Counted from the stretch's first letter, positions 20,842 to 33,865 are shown. The stretch is 64,000 nucleotides of DNA from Gracilariopsis chorda (GCA_003194525.1 NBIV01000153.1:124001-188000); one strand, 5' to 3'. Notes: a model not told the origin generated them from the letters alone. Numbers and translations are program-made.

Positions 20842-23800
20842 TATGAATATCTTAACGGATTAATGCTTCTTGGTTATCGTAAGTGGCAAAGAACAACACA
20901 GATGCTGCCACTCTTACTAGTGAACTGCAGAAGCGTTCAGCACAGCTCGCAGGGACGGTTTCTTTCGGGATGGATCGTCCAGAGAGCAAATGGACTCGGC
21001 CATTGCAAAATCCTGCGAGCGAGACTGCGCTGATATACAGCTGAGCTGTCCCAAAAGATACAGATACTAGCTGGTGTCCCTAAAGACGTGAACCATATAC
21101 CTTTCGGGGCAAGGGAGGGGATTCATCGTTGCTCTTCGACCATTCGACGGTCTTTGCCTTTGAACCGCACATGTAAAGGCCTTAAAGTTGTACGACTCAT
21201 TCTGAAAACATCTTCAGCATCGCGTTCTTCAGCAAGTTGAACTTACCGGCTGTAAGACTTTCTCTTACACGTCTGGGGCATGGTTCCTGCAGCAAAACGG
21301 ACGGACCACTTGCTAAGCACATCTTCAAAAGATGACGGTGTTGCGACGTTACCACGGCCAGCCTTCCAAACTCCGCGCACGGTGCTGGGCAGTCAAGTGA
21401 AGTTATGCACGTGTACCGTCAAACGTTAGAGTAGCAGAACAATATGGAGCTGGCCAACAACAATCTCCAAATCAATGTGATGAAAGACAACGCGGAACCT
21501 CTCTTCCACACCAACGACGACGAAGGGTTATCTAACCCTTACCGCCTACAACTTCTTACAAACCAAAGGTTACCAGAGGTTAAAAGAACACCCAATAAAT
21601 AGCCGGAGGAAATGGGAACGTCCATCGGAGGCTCCGATTCAGAGCCCGCTCCTCGTGACATAACATAGAGAAATTATTCTCACGCCGTTCTGCATTCCAA
21701 CACGCTCGTACCCCGAGCTTCCATATCCATGATACAACTATAACCGCATTATGGCACAAGTTGGCATTCCTCCTGTCATCTGCTACAGAGTTGGAGATTC
21801 GAGCTAAGGGTTACAACTCATCCAGGTGCCGTTACACGACGGTACAACTGCAAATCTTGTTAACATACTGAACGTGAGTTTGGTACTTCAATGTGATGCA
21901 TGGTATGAACAAGAAACAGCCCAAAAGCACTTGGATCACCCTGATCTGTCCAACTGGTGGTAAACGGTACGCTCCAAAACAGCTGCAGTAAAAGGGTACG
22001 ACCCAACACAAACGTACGAGTTGCTCATCTATCGAACACCAAAAATGACGTCATTTTACACGTGCAACCGTGCACATCAGTGAGGACACTGTCGTGGGCT
22101 ACAAGTTAATCTGCCAAGGCTAACACATCAAGTATCAAACAGTACGAAAGCGATGCGACAGGTTCATTATCTTTGAGAAGAGTTCTCCAGGGATGAAACG
22201 TGCCATCATTGTACAACATGCGATACAACAATAAACGAGTATTGCACGCAGGATCGTTCGTAACCCTTCACCATGGTGCGCCCTGGAGAATACTGTACAC
22301 AACAAAGTTGTGCCACCACATCCCCCAGCAGTGAACAAATGCAGGACCCCAAGAGGTCAACCTTTGTCATGCAGCGCATGGTCGGTCTCATTTCTACAGT
22401 TTTTTCCCAGCCGTAAGAGACCGGTGGCTTATGTTGACGCATTTTTCTACCTACCCTGCATTCGTGCGACGCCTCGCTAACACCTATACGAAGGTTAGCT
22501 GCACGCCTGCATCTCCCAGTATCTTTGGCACTGCACTTCTTGTTCTGCTCAGTGGTCTCACGATTCTTACCAAAATTAAAACCAACTTGAGAAAAGAAGA
22601 TCCCCCACAGATGACTTGTGGCCTCCCATTCGTATCGAAAATTATTCTTATCCGTCTCTCTTATTGAGAATCCTTATCATTTGTACAGAAGGGGCTGACG
22701 GAATCCCTCAAATCTATACCACTACAAGAAATACCAATCCTTGCACCTGCGAAAAGTATATTTCTCTACCAGCAACACATTTCTCTTTACAGATGGTGCT
22801 GATACTTTCCGGCGCCCAGCAGTAGTACTGTCCAGCTGTGTTTTGTTTCATTGAACAGCAAACAAAGTGGTGGTTTTGAAGATTAAAGATCCACGTAAGC
22901 TCATTCGGCGTCACAATGCCTAAGAACTGGCGCTATACTCCACAGTCGTCCATGATCTCTTCGATCTGACGACACAACATGCGAGTATTCCGTGTCACGT
23001 GTTACTTGAACAAAAATTGTAAATGCTGCACGCACAAAGGTTTTCTATATCGATTCTTCGCTATTAGGATCATATGTGAACCTTGCTATTTATGAGGCCC
23101 ACAGCATATTCTCAAGCAAATTTTCACGAAAGCAGCATGATGCAGGTTGAATAATCTAGCGCGCCCTTTATGTAATCAGCTTGCAGAAATTCGAATTGTG
23201 TTCTGGCTGCCACGATAAGACTTGAAGAAATTGCGCGTTTCAAGGCAACCTGTGAACCCACAATGGCGCATAGTAAAGAAGGCGCTGGTTCTGCTTCAGG
23301 CTTCTAACATCATCTACGCCAACATAATGTAACAAAAGAAGTCATCACCCCCAATCATATTGTTCTGAAGCCTTCGTTCTGGTTCATCCCCAAATTTTTC
23401 CAAAAGCGAATATCCACAGTAGCGTGTTTTGCGTTCTTCAATCTCATTTTTAGTGCGTTTGCTCGTCCGCAGTGTTTTGCGCACCATGTCCAAAGTGATC
23501 TCATTTGTAACCAGATGTTGGAAACAGCAACATAAGCTATTCTTTACTGCTATTCACGAGCTTGTAGTAGCTTAAAAACTCGTTTAGGGGTTTTTCAAGA
23601 TCGATTGATGCGTTCCAAACGGATATTGCGTATTGTGTACGAAAACGTATTTGAGGCTATGACTCCCATGCACTAATAAAAACAGATCCAGTACAGCACG
23701 TAATCACAATCCGCGAAGCAAAGTTGTTGGGCTTCAATCCAAAAGACTCCATTAAATTATAACTATTCCATACTGTCAAAATTGTGTTGTATTATGAACA

Positions 23801-25469
23801 CAAAAAGGGCTTGGAAGCGTTTTGGGAACGAATGAACATGCCTTTAGGTGACATATCACAGATTTTGTGTACAGGAACAAACAATTAAGTTGTGTTCCAA
23901 GGAGAAGCAGGCGCGTTGTGAGTCTGAGCGGGGGTGCATTCTGCAACGTGCTGATTTACGACTAAACGGTGGCAGCTATCGACCGCATAACTGCACGGTG
24001 TGAGTGTGCGGATTGCGCATTAGGGAAGGTGGCCAACGGACTTGCGCAGCAAGCGCAGCAGTGGGAGTGCGGCTGCGTGCACTGTCGTCACGTGAGCTAT
24101 TGTCCCCCCGTGACGTTTGCGGTCGAGAAGGTACGGACGGGTGTGCGTTCGTTTCGCTACGCCCTCTTTTCCCGCACCTACAGAAAGGCGCTGAGAACTT
24201 TCTATATACACGCGTAGTCTAACATGCCACAATATCTCCTGGTGCCACTTCTCTGGCTCTGACTTCACTTTCGACCGGTATCTCGTCCTGCAGTGCAAGC
24301 CGCGCAAGAACAAAAAACAGTTATCAGAGATCGACAACAGCTTTGAGCTTTGTTGTGCAGGCACACATGCAGAAAGAGAAAACCAAGTGCCAGCCTTCTT
24401 TTTCGACTCGCGTGCAGCGTTGCGCAAGCACGGGCGGTAGCGGTCTGAATCAGAGCACAGTGAGCTGCCTTCAACGAAGCGTACGTTGTGATCCGGCTCA
24501 ACATGAAGCCAAAACGCACATCGCCGTTGCAAATTTGGCTTGCAAATTGTGCACCACATCGCCTGCTGTAGCACTTTTGTCCCTCTTTGCGCAGCACCTT
24601 CGCACCGCATCGCCACTTGCGCTGCGCTTCTCGTTGACAAGTTCAATCCTCCCCACTCGCTTGTTCAAGCACAGCCGAAAAGTTGTGCCCGCAGCAGCGA
24701 GTGGGGTCGAGTCACACTTTCGCCCTCACTGCTGCTGCGTGTCAATGTGACGGTGGAATATCCACAAACCTGTGTCTCGTTTGTTAGCTTGACGTGGCAT
24801 GAACGCAGCACCGCCACCACCCTTCGAACTTTGCTTGCACTCCTGTCACCCCGCAACGTTGGTACCCTTGCACTCAAGCGTTCGTTCACGTGCCCGAAGC
24901 GAGTTTGTGCGTGTAACGAACCGCTTTACGAGCAATATGTTCCTTGATTAATCCAAAACACGTTGTCCACAGCGCTTGTGCAATACAAAACTTGTAGCTT
25001 ACTTTCACATTGTGCGCAACGCCAATGAGCGAAAGATGCAGTCTCACGTGCTCAAAGAAATGGGCGGTGCTACGTTTATCGGCTGCCCGTGCAGCTGTGT
25101 GCCATTCGGATAACTGTTGCACATTCCTTTCCCTTCAAGGCAAAGAATTGTGTACGTACGGCCAAGCTCCCCGCTTGTGCTTTGCAATTCTTGTTCACAC
25201 TTTTCACCATGGAAAAGGCAGAACACGGAGGCTTCAACATGTTTTATTTCCATTGACGCAGAATATAAACACGGAAAGATTATCTTGTCCGATTCGATCA
25301 GAACGAACTTTCCGCCTTCTTTGAAGGAGTAGATGAAGGAAGACAAACACCGAATACCACCGTTTCCAAACTCGAGCTATGAATCGTATCTTCCGCCCAC
25401 CTTTTTGTAACAATTTCTCAACAGAAATCTACATCAATAAGTTCGAGCGTCTTATGTTGCTAAATCTAT
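20842..25469. other. About 4.6 kb with no recognisable gene
   Basis: From 20842 to 23960 only short frames occur on either strand. Between 23969 and 25346 several overlapping frames of 70-208 codons exist on both strands, in a more GC-rich stretch, but none shows a domain, repeat or partner frame. A Cys-rich plus-strand frame at 23969-24217 (CECADCALG, CGCVHCRH) begins with GTG and is not supported further. I see no rRNA or tRNA. Confidence 0.5.
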
Positions 25470-26150
25470 CTACTTCTCAATTCTACAATACGGCCAAAAT
25501 GCTGATCCATGGACTTCCGAGACAATCACGTCCCCCACTCTAACCCAGTCTCTCTCAAAAGTTGCCAACACCAGCTCACGCCCAGCGCCATTGCGTCCCA
25601 TAATTTTCCAGAAATCCGTGGGAGGGAAGTTCCAGTTGATTCCAGCAACTTGACGGAGGTATATCTCTGAGGTCTTTTTGGGGTCGCTGGATGTCATCAC
25701 ACACTTTCCAAGCTTCACGTCCCACAGCCGTCCGTAACCCCGTTCATCATACGATGCAACCGTGGCACCACGTACGTCCGACTATACATGAAGCACTTCG
25801 CAGTCGTGGACGAACGGGTGGCCGATCGCCTTCCCGCTGGCGACATCTCACACGCAAACGGTGTGGTCCTCTGATCCAGACGCCAGTCGCGTCCCATCTC
25901 CACTGAACGCTACACTTTGTACCAAAATCGTGTGTCCTTTAAGAGGCGATCGCACTTGCTGCCGTGCGTGCACATCCCACACAATTACGGAGTGATCGGA
26001 TGAACAAAATGCAATTCGCGCTCCGTCAGAGCTCATCGCCACGTACATGTGTAACTGTATATCACGCGTGACAGTCGTCACCCCACCGCTGTCCACGACC
26101 CACACGTCAACCCGTTCTTCAAAAGAAAACACCACTCGCGGGGGGTCTGG
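25470..26150 (-). pseudogene. NLR 3' remnant (WD40 end), two nonsense mutations
   Basis: Minus-strand frame matching the C-terminal third of the 41.6-kb NLR: VVFSFEERVDVW, then SSDGARIAFCSSD, then SGSEDHTVCV, where TGA replaces the expected Trp (near 25857), then DVASG and, after a second stop (TAG near 25790, at the Gln of VQSDV), a continuation to KLGKCVMTSSDP and the tail GSAFWPYCRI. Homology starts abruptly near 26150, so the N-terminal, NB-ARC and first WD parts are missing. The reading frame is otherwise kept across both stops, pointing to a fairly recent loss. Confidence 0.88.
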
Positions 26151-26891
26151 TGAATCTACGTTGTGTGGCATATGTACATGAAACCGCCAATCAGAGCTCG
26201 TTAGCCTCAATAAATGGCCTGGGCAGACATCCCAAAACCTCCACTCTTTTGAGGACGGCCAAAACAGCCAATAGCAGCCCGTTACCCTCAAAAATACATT
26301 GCATAAATCTTCACAAATAGATAGTCACAGCAAATAAAAGCATATTTGTCAATTTGTGACTTGGCGCATTGAATAGCCATCATGAATGCATACCTTAAAA
26401 ATGGCGCCAAGTTCAAAACCAGACACTGTGCTTGCCATATACACTCGACGTAGACACCCCACGCCACCCACGTACACCTGCCACCTTGCACTTTTGTTGC
26501 AGCCAACGCCTCTACCACCTTCTGCTGCGCGTTGGTATTGGGAGGATCCAGGAATTGACAAACTGAGAGAGTGACACGCTTGTATTTAATAGGGCGTCGC
26601 AAAAAACAACTTCACTGGCTGCAAGTTTGTCGTTTTACAGCGAGGTTCTGGTACCCAGTGCAAAACGACAAACGCTGATATCTAGTAAGTGAAAAGCAAC
26701 CAAATCTCCTTTTACGAATATCAGACCCAACCCACCTCCACTTAACTACCGCCTCCATCTAACTACCGTCTCCTCAGCTGTTCCACATTACTAACTTCGA
26801 AACATTCACTGCGATATCTTTCGGGATGAGAACTGACACAAAACTGTTTTCTATGCTCTTTCTTCTCGGTACTATGTGATGGAATAGAACC
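26151..26891. other. Intergenic region with a 12-bp inverted repeat
   Basis: No gene recognised. GTTTGTCGTTTT at 26625-26636 is repeated inverted as AAAACGACAAAC at 26662-26673, with a 25-nt spacer. It lies upstream of the Harbinger transposase and could be subterminal sequence of that element. Confidence 0.5.
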
Positions 26892-28012
26892 ATGTTTCGT
26901 TTGAACACAGTTTACGCTCTTCAACCGCAACGACGCATCTCGAAAAAGAGAAAGTTGAAACGAGTCGGGTTAAAAAAAGGTATCCACGATCAATTCGGCA
27001 CGGACTGGTATGAATTTTTATCTTTTGGTAAAGCTGACAATTTTATCCTTCATGTGAACGTTAACAGATGGCGGTTCTTCCACGATCTTCTTCCTCAAAT
27101 TTAGAACGTGCGTCAAACCTGTGAATATTATTCTCCGTATTCCAAGCATGGCAAGAAGAGAGGACGAAAGCAGGTTTGCGATCAGTGGACCTTCTAGGAT
27201 TGGTACTGTGGTATGTGATAACAGCGGATGTTATGCACTTTCTTTGCCCAATATTCGGCCTTGTGCCATCTAGCGTGAGTGCGTGGTTAAAATACGGATT
27301 AATGTTGATGTTGAGAGCTCTAAAAGCCGGAAACATACCGGAAGCTCGAATTGAATGGCCAAGTATAGTGGAGATGCAGGATTCTGAAAGACGTCTGGAG
27401 CAGTCGAGACCAGAAGCAGCCATATATTTGAAGGGAGTATTTGGCGCTGTTGATGGCGGCCGTTTCCGTTGCGCAAGTTACAATGATTCTAACCTCCAGA
27501 ACTCTTACTTCGAAAGATATACGCAGAATACAGAGGTTACAAACCTGTTCGTGTGGAACTTCTATGGGGAAATCATCCGTGCAGCGATCAACTACCCAGA
27601 CTCATGGCACGATTCGAAAATAGCAGGAGTTTCTTGTCTATACTGGCCACGATTGTCTGACGAGGTCACGCCACCGGGATACGCAATCATTGGTGATAGT
27701 GCATTCGCAGCCAACATAACAGTAACAAATGGGAAGTTGTTGCGCTCTAGGAAGTCGAACGAAGCAAAACAGGTGCCGAGGTCTATAGAGATGGCGGCAG
27801 TAGACTGTGTTCTTGAGAAAATATATCCCGCTTACCGCCAGACTGCGGAGTGGGGTGTGAACGCCTTAAAAATTCCTTTCCGAAGACTTCGTACGATACT
27901 GCCAGCTGATAGTGGAAGACGGTTTGATATAATTGCGATTTGCTGTCACCTAATGAATTATCGAACACGTATAATTGGACATAATGAGATACGGTCAGTG
28001 TTCGAGGTATGA
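26892..28012 (+). pseudogene. PIF/Harbinger transposase (DDE_Tnp_4 type), frame broken once
   Basis: Two frames make one transposase. The first (26892-27104) starts with ATG and carries the N-terminal part (GTDWYEFLSF, NVNRWRFFHDLLP). The second is open from about 27124 to 28012 and holds the catalytic domain: first Asp in GAVDGGRFRC, second in YPDSWHDSK, third in GYAIIGDSAF and a Glu candidate in TAEWGVNALKIPFRRL. The second frame has no ATG near its start and a TGA just upstream, so either a frameshift near 27105-27125 or a small intron separates the parts. It is closely related in order and wording to the copy at 53638-54830 (for example SWHDSK, AEWGV, HLxNYRTR). The usual second protein of Harbinger elements, a Myb-like one, is at 32932-33692 in opposite orientation. 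Confidence 0.85.
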
Positions 28013-28949
28013 AAATGTTGCGGATGTATTTGGTGGTTTCACTTACCTGCAATATATAGAACCCCCCTTTTCCTAGTAAGCGGTAGCAGCAGGCTCTTGT
28101 AGGCGCAATCCGTGCATTGGTACGCATGCAAATCAACCTTTGCTGGTTCCCCTAAGCGGGCGACATAATCTAGATGTTTCTTATCCGACTCTTGGTCATG
28201 TTATTCCTGTACAGCGGCCTCCTTGGCACCCTCTTGCTCCCAAACCCCCCAATGAGAACTCTGACAATACCACGTCACATAACGACGAGAAAGAAAATAG
28301 TAAAGAGAAGTCCGGAAAAAAGAGAAGAAAACTCGTACAAAGTGCACCGTAACCCGCCTGTCTGCATTCCGTACTCCTAGCAACAGCTTATAGAATTTTC
28401 AGCAACAGTGCCAAGACAAACTGGAAATAAAAGCCGGTTTACCATCTTCTCACTTTATGCCTTCGAATCAAACCTTGCTTTGACATCGGATTCACATGCC
28501 CGTTTTCATTGCTTGGAGCGTCATTCTTGTTTTCCTTTCCCGTTCATTTGTTGCGGTTTTTATGAGTTGCATCATTCTTTTGGATTGGACCATGTTCCTC
28601 ACGAACATGAGTCCCCTGCGCTAATCGTCGAGGCCGATTGATTGTGCGTGACCCGCGGCTTCGTTTGTTGGATCCAAGATCACCAGTAGAACCTTCGGCA
28701 TTCCTGTCAGAAGTTCCTACAGAGATTCTTCCAGCAGATTACTCAGAGGGTGTACTCTTTCGTCTACTTCCGCATGTAGCGTACTTACTTATTTGTTGAG
28801 ATTGCTGGTTTTCGCGCTGCGGTACGGTATCTTGTGAGACGCCCTGCGATTCTTTTCCACTCCCATCCATCAACGATTTTGGTGGACTAGAATATGAACT
28901 GAGCCTGTCCACATTTCGCGTCCAGCGTGCCAGATGTATGCAGCCTTAA
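28013..28949. other. Region after the Harbinger transposase, no supported gene
   Basis: Short plus-strand frames (28140-28352, Lys/Glu-rich end; 28408-28641) and a basic minus-strand stretch near 28640 have no recognisable domain. The far end may hold the decayed C-terminus of the neighbouring ATPase pseudogene. Confidence 0.4.
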
Positions 28950-31045
28950 GAACATATCCTCTTCTTATCTGAGAAACCCAAAATGCTCGGTACCAAAGTA
29001 CTTCGAGAACTGTGCATTTTCTCGTGCAAACCAACTTGCTTCATATGCCAATCCAGACCTATGTTCTTGAATAGTGAACATCCATCTTTGGTTGCTGAGT
29101 CACTGCGAAACAAATTGTAGGCTGGAATCCGAGAAGACTAAAGTCAGAGGAGGTAGTGCAAAATCTGCCATGACAACGAAATACTCGAAGAACCCTGCAA
29201 ACGTCTGCATTACACCGAGTTGCAGAGCAGAATATGATATCAAACGTCTGTTTAACAAACGGTCGTTCTCCCTGTCCCGTGGCGGTCGCCGCATAATATC
29301 ACTTTTCTGGTTTCTAGTATGCCAAGGCGATGGCCGGAAATATGTCAGTTCCCAAGTCGATACACAGAATCAAAACTGTTGTTAACGGAAGAGGAATCTT
29401 CAATGTGATAAAAATCAGGAAGGCAATGAGCTGAGGGATGTTGCTAGTTAGTGTATAGGCAATGCTTTTCTTGAGGTTGTCGAAGATCAGCCGGCCTTTC
29501 TCAATCCCGCTTACAATTGATGAGAAATTGTCATCTAGGATGACAATACTCGCTGCTTCTCGTGAAATTTCTGAGCCGGACACACCCATTGCTACGCCAG
29601 TGTTTGCTTTCTTAAGTGCTGGAGCATCCTTGCACCCATCTCCAGTCACCGTCACAATCTCTCCCATTCTCTGAAGGTTGCAGACAATCTCAAGTTTCTG
29701 TTGAGTGGATGTTCTTGCGAATACGATTTCTGGATGAATGAGGATCTCATCCCATCGACCTTCCTCACAATCTTGTGTCTCTGACCCTGTCACAACCACA
29801 GCTTCGTCATACTTGGATTTTGACTCGTTCTGGCCAGCAAGGTCCCGATTAATAATACCAACTTGTTGTGCGATGGATCGGGCCGTGTCGCGATTGTCAC
29901 CCGTGACCATTATGACCTTAATTCCGGCATTCTTGGAAATTTGAACTGCAAGACGAACTGTTTGACGTGTTGGGTCAATCATGGATATCAGACCAACAAA
30001 GCACATGTCAGACAGAGGAATCGCATCTAAGTCTGGGGAAGCGTCTTTGTGAGATAAGACTCGTGCAGAGGCCTGAGGAGATAAATACAGCTCAGCGTAC
30101 CCTAGCACTCTCGTCCCCCTTCAGGCCAGATAGTGTAGTTGCCTTTCAATAATGGAACTATCACGTTGACTTAACTGACGAACTCCACCTGGATTTAAGA
30201 CATTCTTGTATTTAGCAAGAATCTTCTCTGGTGCTCCTTTGATTACAACACGTAGCAAATGATCTGAGTTGGGGCATTTGTGAACAGCTACCATATACTT
30301 GTTCTTCGATTTAAACGGAGTGGTAGTCACCGTGGGATTGTTTCGTCGAACGCCGGCGACATCATGGCTTGCCTGTGTATATCGAAAGATACGAGCCTCT
30401 GAAGCATCACCATAACAGCATGCTCCGTCGGTGGCGCGTCTGGATTCAAAATGAGCTTATTGTTATCATGTACTGCAGTTGAGCAGAGGGAGCCACGGTA
30501 TATCAAAGACTCCAAGCCTTGGCGAATACCCACTTCCCTTTCCCCAGTTACAGCTTACCGTTGATTTGGTGACAACCACGACGAAGTTACTTCCTCTGTA
30601 CGACCCCCACAAACGACGTAAGAAACCGCCATTCTGTTCTCGGTTAGAGTTCCAGTCTTGTCGGTGCAAATCACTGTTGTCGACCACAGCGATTCTATGG
30701 AATCAAGTTGTTTGATGAGTACCTTTTTCCGGCCCATTCTTATCGCTGAAGCTGTCAAAGATACAATCACAGTTGCTACTAAACCTTCGAGAATATTACT
30801 TACGATTATTCCAATGCTGTATACTATGTTCTGAATCATCTTGGTTCGCTCTATGGCTCCAACTATGAAGAACAATAGCCCAACCAGTACATCAAACGCT
30901 GCAATGTTGAGGACAAAGTGGTGGATATCCTTCTGAAGGGTTGTTTGACCAACTTCTGCTTCAGGTCTTGCAGTCATTCTTGCGATCTGTCCGAAGACGA
31001 TACAATCTCCAGTTGCTATGACTACCCCGGTGCACGATCCATCGA
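28950..31045 (-). pseudogene. Na,K-ATPase-like (P-type IIC) ATPase fragment, decayed
   Basis: Minus-strand pieces in several frames give, in order: CTGVVIATGD, the transmembrane region before the phosphorylation site (SNILEGLVATV), the phosphorylation motif CTDKTGTLT, KGAPEKIL of the nucleotide domain, MIDPTRQ, VIMVTGDNRDTA, the hinge GDGCKDAPALKKA, and LTSNIPQLIAFL ... LCIDLGTD, followed near 29294 in another frame by RLISYSALQLGVMQ. This order and the LTSNIP and LCIDLGTD wording are typical of the Na,K/H,K-ATPase class. Breaks: stops or frameshifts near 30540, 30330, 30115 and 29300. Substitutions hit key residues: the Asn of the GDGxND hinge is Lys, and the Pro of the NVPEGL-type helix is Leu. 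The N-terminal third is absent; the fragment joins STAG sequence near 31045. A non-functional copy. Confidence 0.87.
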
Positions 31046-31830
31046 GAGCAAGCCATGCAAAAAAAGCGAGATGAGCTCACTGTTCTTCGCAGTTAGCTCA
31101 TCAACCTTGTGAGCAAGTTCCTTCCCCTTTGGAGAGAGTTCTTTTTTCTTTTCTTTCCCATAAGCTGGTCGTTTCTTGGCGCCGCGCGCGCTGTCTTTAC
31201 GTTGACTGATCCCACTACGTCTCTTTTCTGTGTTCAGTTGTCTTTGAATGCTAGCAAGCTGTTTTCAGAACTGTGTGCCAACTTCGATGAACCCATCTAC
31301 AAGTCAGTACGCAGCAAGAGTAGCGGAAACTCTGAGAGTTCGAATCGGAGAACCAGACATGCACTCAAGCCAAGGAATAAGCGTTTCAAAGCAATCAGTG
31401 TCATACAAGACTATATCCGGAGCCTCAGATGCAACGCGGCGCCAAACGTCTTCGTAAGTTCGACGCACTCTTCGAGATGCCGTATTCTTTGCTAGCACGA
31501 CGACTTTCTCGGGTGCATCAACGGCTAGGACTTGGCATAAGTCTCTAACGCTTTCTTGTAGTTCATTGGCGATAATCATGTCCGAAGTGACCAGCTGCTC
31601 ACGGGAAAATGGTACAGGTCGCGCCGCGCTGATGACAAGGGACGCGATGGCCGCCATGGCCTCTGGGCCGTTGATAGATACATGAGACATCCAGGCAGTG
31701 AGAAGTCCGGGTGAGCTCGACAGCTTGTGAAGCATAGCGTAAAATAATAAAGGAGACTGAACAGAAGAATCTTGGTTCGGTTGTTCGAGAGCCTGGTCAT
31801 ATTGAAAAGGTTCGTACACAAAATCGAAGC
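31046..31830 (-). pseudogene. Cohesin SA/STAG (Scc3)-like fragment, decayed
   Basis: The minus-strand frame carries a segment resembling the STAG region of cohesin SA subunits: RRVRRTYEDVWRRV, VLYDTDCFETLIPWLECMSG, SPIRTLRVSATLAAY, then, past an in-frame TGA (31304-31306), LVDGFIEVGTQF, a second TGA, KQLASIQRQLNTEKRR, a basic stretch and KGKELAHKVDELTAKNSELI. The frame is maintained through both stops. Known SA proteins have the same order: SSS-IRxxRHTAT, then a helix with RQLxxE, then a Lys/Glu-rich coil before the HRYRD motif; HRYRD is not reached because ATPase sequence begins. The open frame continues upstream to 32317, but that part is Cys/Trp-rich and not STAG-like. STAG identity is by pattern only. 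Confidence 0.68.
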
Positions 31831-32931
31831 ATGGCTGCGACGAAGGAGAAGCGGTGGAGGGAGGGTGTGTGCTGTGGGTGACGGACGGAGGCGCAATAGA
31901 TACGAAGGCACAGCGGCGCTTGGCGCACACAGCGATGAGATTGGCAGCAATCTTACAAGCGCAAGATGCAGCGTAGCGCCAGCGCTGTGCCCACTGCGTG
32001 GCCACGTGCTGGGGCCACCACAAAACGACCTGAAGAGCAGAGCACTGGCGCAAAGCGCAACTCGCCGATATGACACCTACGTCACAACATTGCGATGGGC
32101 GAGCGGCTGTCGGAGGTGGTGATACCTGCAACGCCCACGCCCCCGCGCGCGTGCACGGACAGCGCTGCCACTGACGAAGACGCCCACGCCCACACCACCA
32201 TGACGGCGAATCGCAGCCCACGCCGATGGTGCTGCACACGAGCGCGGACGACGCGTTCGAACAGATGCTCATGAGGTGCAACATTGTCGCCGCCGCTAGC
32301 ACCACGCAGCTCAGCACCTTTGTATTACATTTCCACCCTCCGCCGTTGCGTTCGCCGCGTGGAGCGCCCCGCCGCGTGTTTCAATTTGCCCCATCGCCAT
32401 AGCGCCGGACGCCGCCGTGCTGGCGCTGCTCGTTGCCGATCACTCTTCCGCTGTGCTCACGCTGTTGTGACCGCGTTCGCTCCGTCGATTGCTGCGCCTC
32501 GGCTTGCCCTCCACACCCTAGACGTCCGTCTCTGCCGCATTCTTCTCAGCCCTGTCTGTTCGCCCACCCGATCACTTCGCGCTTCGCGTACACATGTTGC
32601 CCCCTAATCAACACGCCGCCTTCCAGTCCATCTCCAAACAACACCACCATCTCCGTCCTCAACAACACACCCCTTCAGGCACCTACGCGCCCAATTGGCT
32701 TGTCCTCGCCCTCAACTTTTTGCTTATCTACTCCTTCTCTCCTGATTACTCCCGTCTCCACTCCTATTCCACCAACAAACTATCGCACACATCCGCCACG
32801 CTCGTCTTGCTTCCCACCTTGCCACACCACCACCACGCCTCATTGCTACCCGTAAACTGCTTTCTGCAGTTTTCTTATTCATCCATAGTCATGTATTCCT
32901 CTTTACTAATTCCAATCCAAACCCATCGCAT
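31831..32931. other. No supported gene; C-rich plus strand
   Basis: GC-rich to about 32600, with overlapping frames on both strands of low-complexity Pro/Ser/His/Arg translation (32284-32607, 32433-32855, 32594-32986). None has a domain. It may be the remnant 5' flank of the STAG gene or spacer of the Harbinger element. Confidence 0.4.
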
Positions 32932-33692
32932 CTATATCTCATTCTCAGATTCTTCTAAACATTGTCCTAGTTCAGACGGGGATTGAAATATCTCTCCTAT
33001 ACTCGGCAGCACTGCTGGTGCACTTGCTGGAACCGGATAAGTTTTCCGTCGAGGTAAAAGCTCCTTAGGAACTGTACGCATTGCAGCTTCCGTTTCTTTC
33101 CGAACCATGTCCTGAACAGCGGATATAGATACAACACTTCCTTCCTTCTGCACAGAACTCTTGATACATTCAGCAATATCAAGCATGGTCGTCGTCATAG
33201 TTTCCATGTGTTTCGCGATATCTACCCGCATCCGTTTCGCCAATGGTAGCCTGGGATTATCTGTTAATCTTCGTTTCCTACTTTCACCAACAACACCAGA
33301 CGTTCTTCTCGCATTCTCCATTTCCTCCTCGGACGGTGCAAGGTTTTCATCGTGGTTTCCAAGCACAGTCACCTGTGCTTTTGCTTGAATATCACGATAT
33401 ATATTCGTTTTGCACGGCGCACTTCGGGTGGAATATGTGGATCTCCGGTTGGTTTCCGCGTGTAAGCCAGATGATCAAACTTATCCTTCACACTGTCTGT
33501 GGTTCTTCTCGGTCGGTCGTTCTCTTCAGCCCACTGCATGAACTTTTCTGCAACTCTGGATCAATGGTTTCTACCAAGTGGTTCAATGTCCGCTACCAAA
33601 TCAAGGAGCTTCCGCCTATCTTCTGCATTGTAGTTGAGACTACCGCGACGAGAGTGAGTACCTTTCTGGAACCGTTTATCTTTCTCGCTCAT
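32932..33692 (-). pseudogene. Harbinger-associated Myb/SANT-like protein, decayed
   Basis: The ATG at 33692 opens MSEKDKRFQKG and a Myb-like start (SLNYNAEDRRKLLDLVADIEPLG). The frame stops at TGA 33561-33563 exactly where a Trp is expected after GRNH, then continues SRVAEKFMQWAEEN, KDKFDHLAYTRKPTGDP, PEVRRAKRI. A shift in an AT run near 33400 leads into the last frame (33372-32932), with KAQVTVLGN, a basic NARRTSG ... SRKRRLTDN segment, a helical middle and an acidic end. PIF/Harbinger elements carry such a DNA-binding partner that helps the transposase. It is convergent with the transposase at 26892-28012, about 5 kb away. A relative with the same layout lies at 56901-57362. Confidence 0.75.
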
Positions 33693-33837
33693 CGTGTAAA
33701 GTAGACGGTTATACTTGTATTTGTAACGGAATAGGTGAGGCAAGGAAGGAAACCAAAGGAAAAAGCTGTATGCTTCACAAGAAGTTGAGTTGGATAGGAA
33801 GTGCGAGCGAAAATCCATGCTGGAACTTTGTAAAAAC

Positions 33838-33865
33838 GGCCATGCTTCTTTGTTGAAGCATGGCC
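33838..33865. repeat. 11-bp perfect inverted repeat, 6-nt loop
   Basis: GGCCATGCTTC (33838-33848), loop TTTGTT, GAAGCATGGCC (33855-33865). It sits about 150 bp upstream of the Myb-like ATG, so it could act on its promoter or 5' leader, or be element-terminal sequence. Confidence 0.7.

Noticed and set aside
23969-25346. Several 70-208-codon frames on both strands, including a Cys-rich one (CECADC, CGCVHC)
   Set aside because: Mutually overlapping, non-ATG starts, no domain; expected by chance in this GC-rich stretch.
31831-32317. N-terminal part of the 337-codon frame containing the STAG-like segment
   Set aside because: Cys/Trp/Pro-rich, low-complexity translation unlike any STAG N-terminus; homology starts only near 31830.
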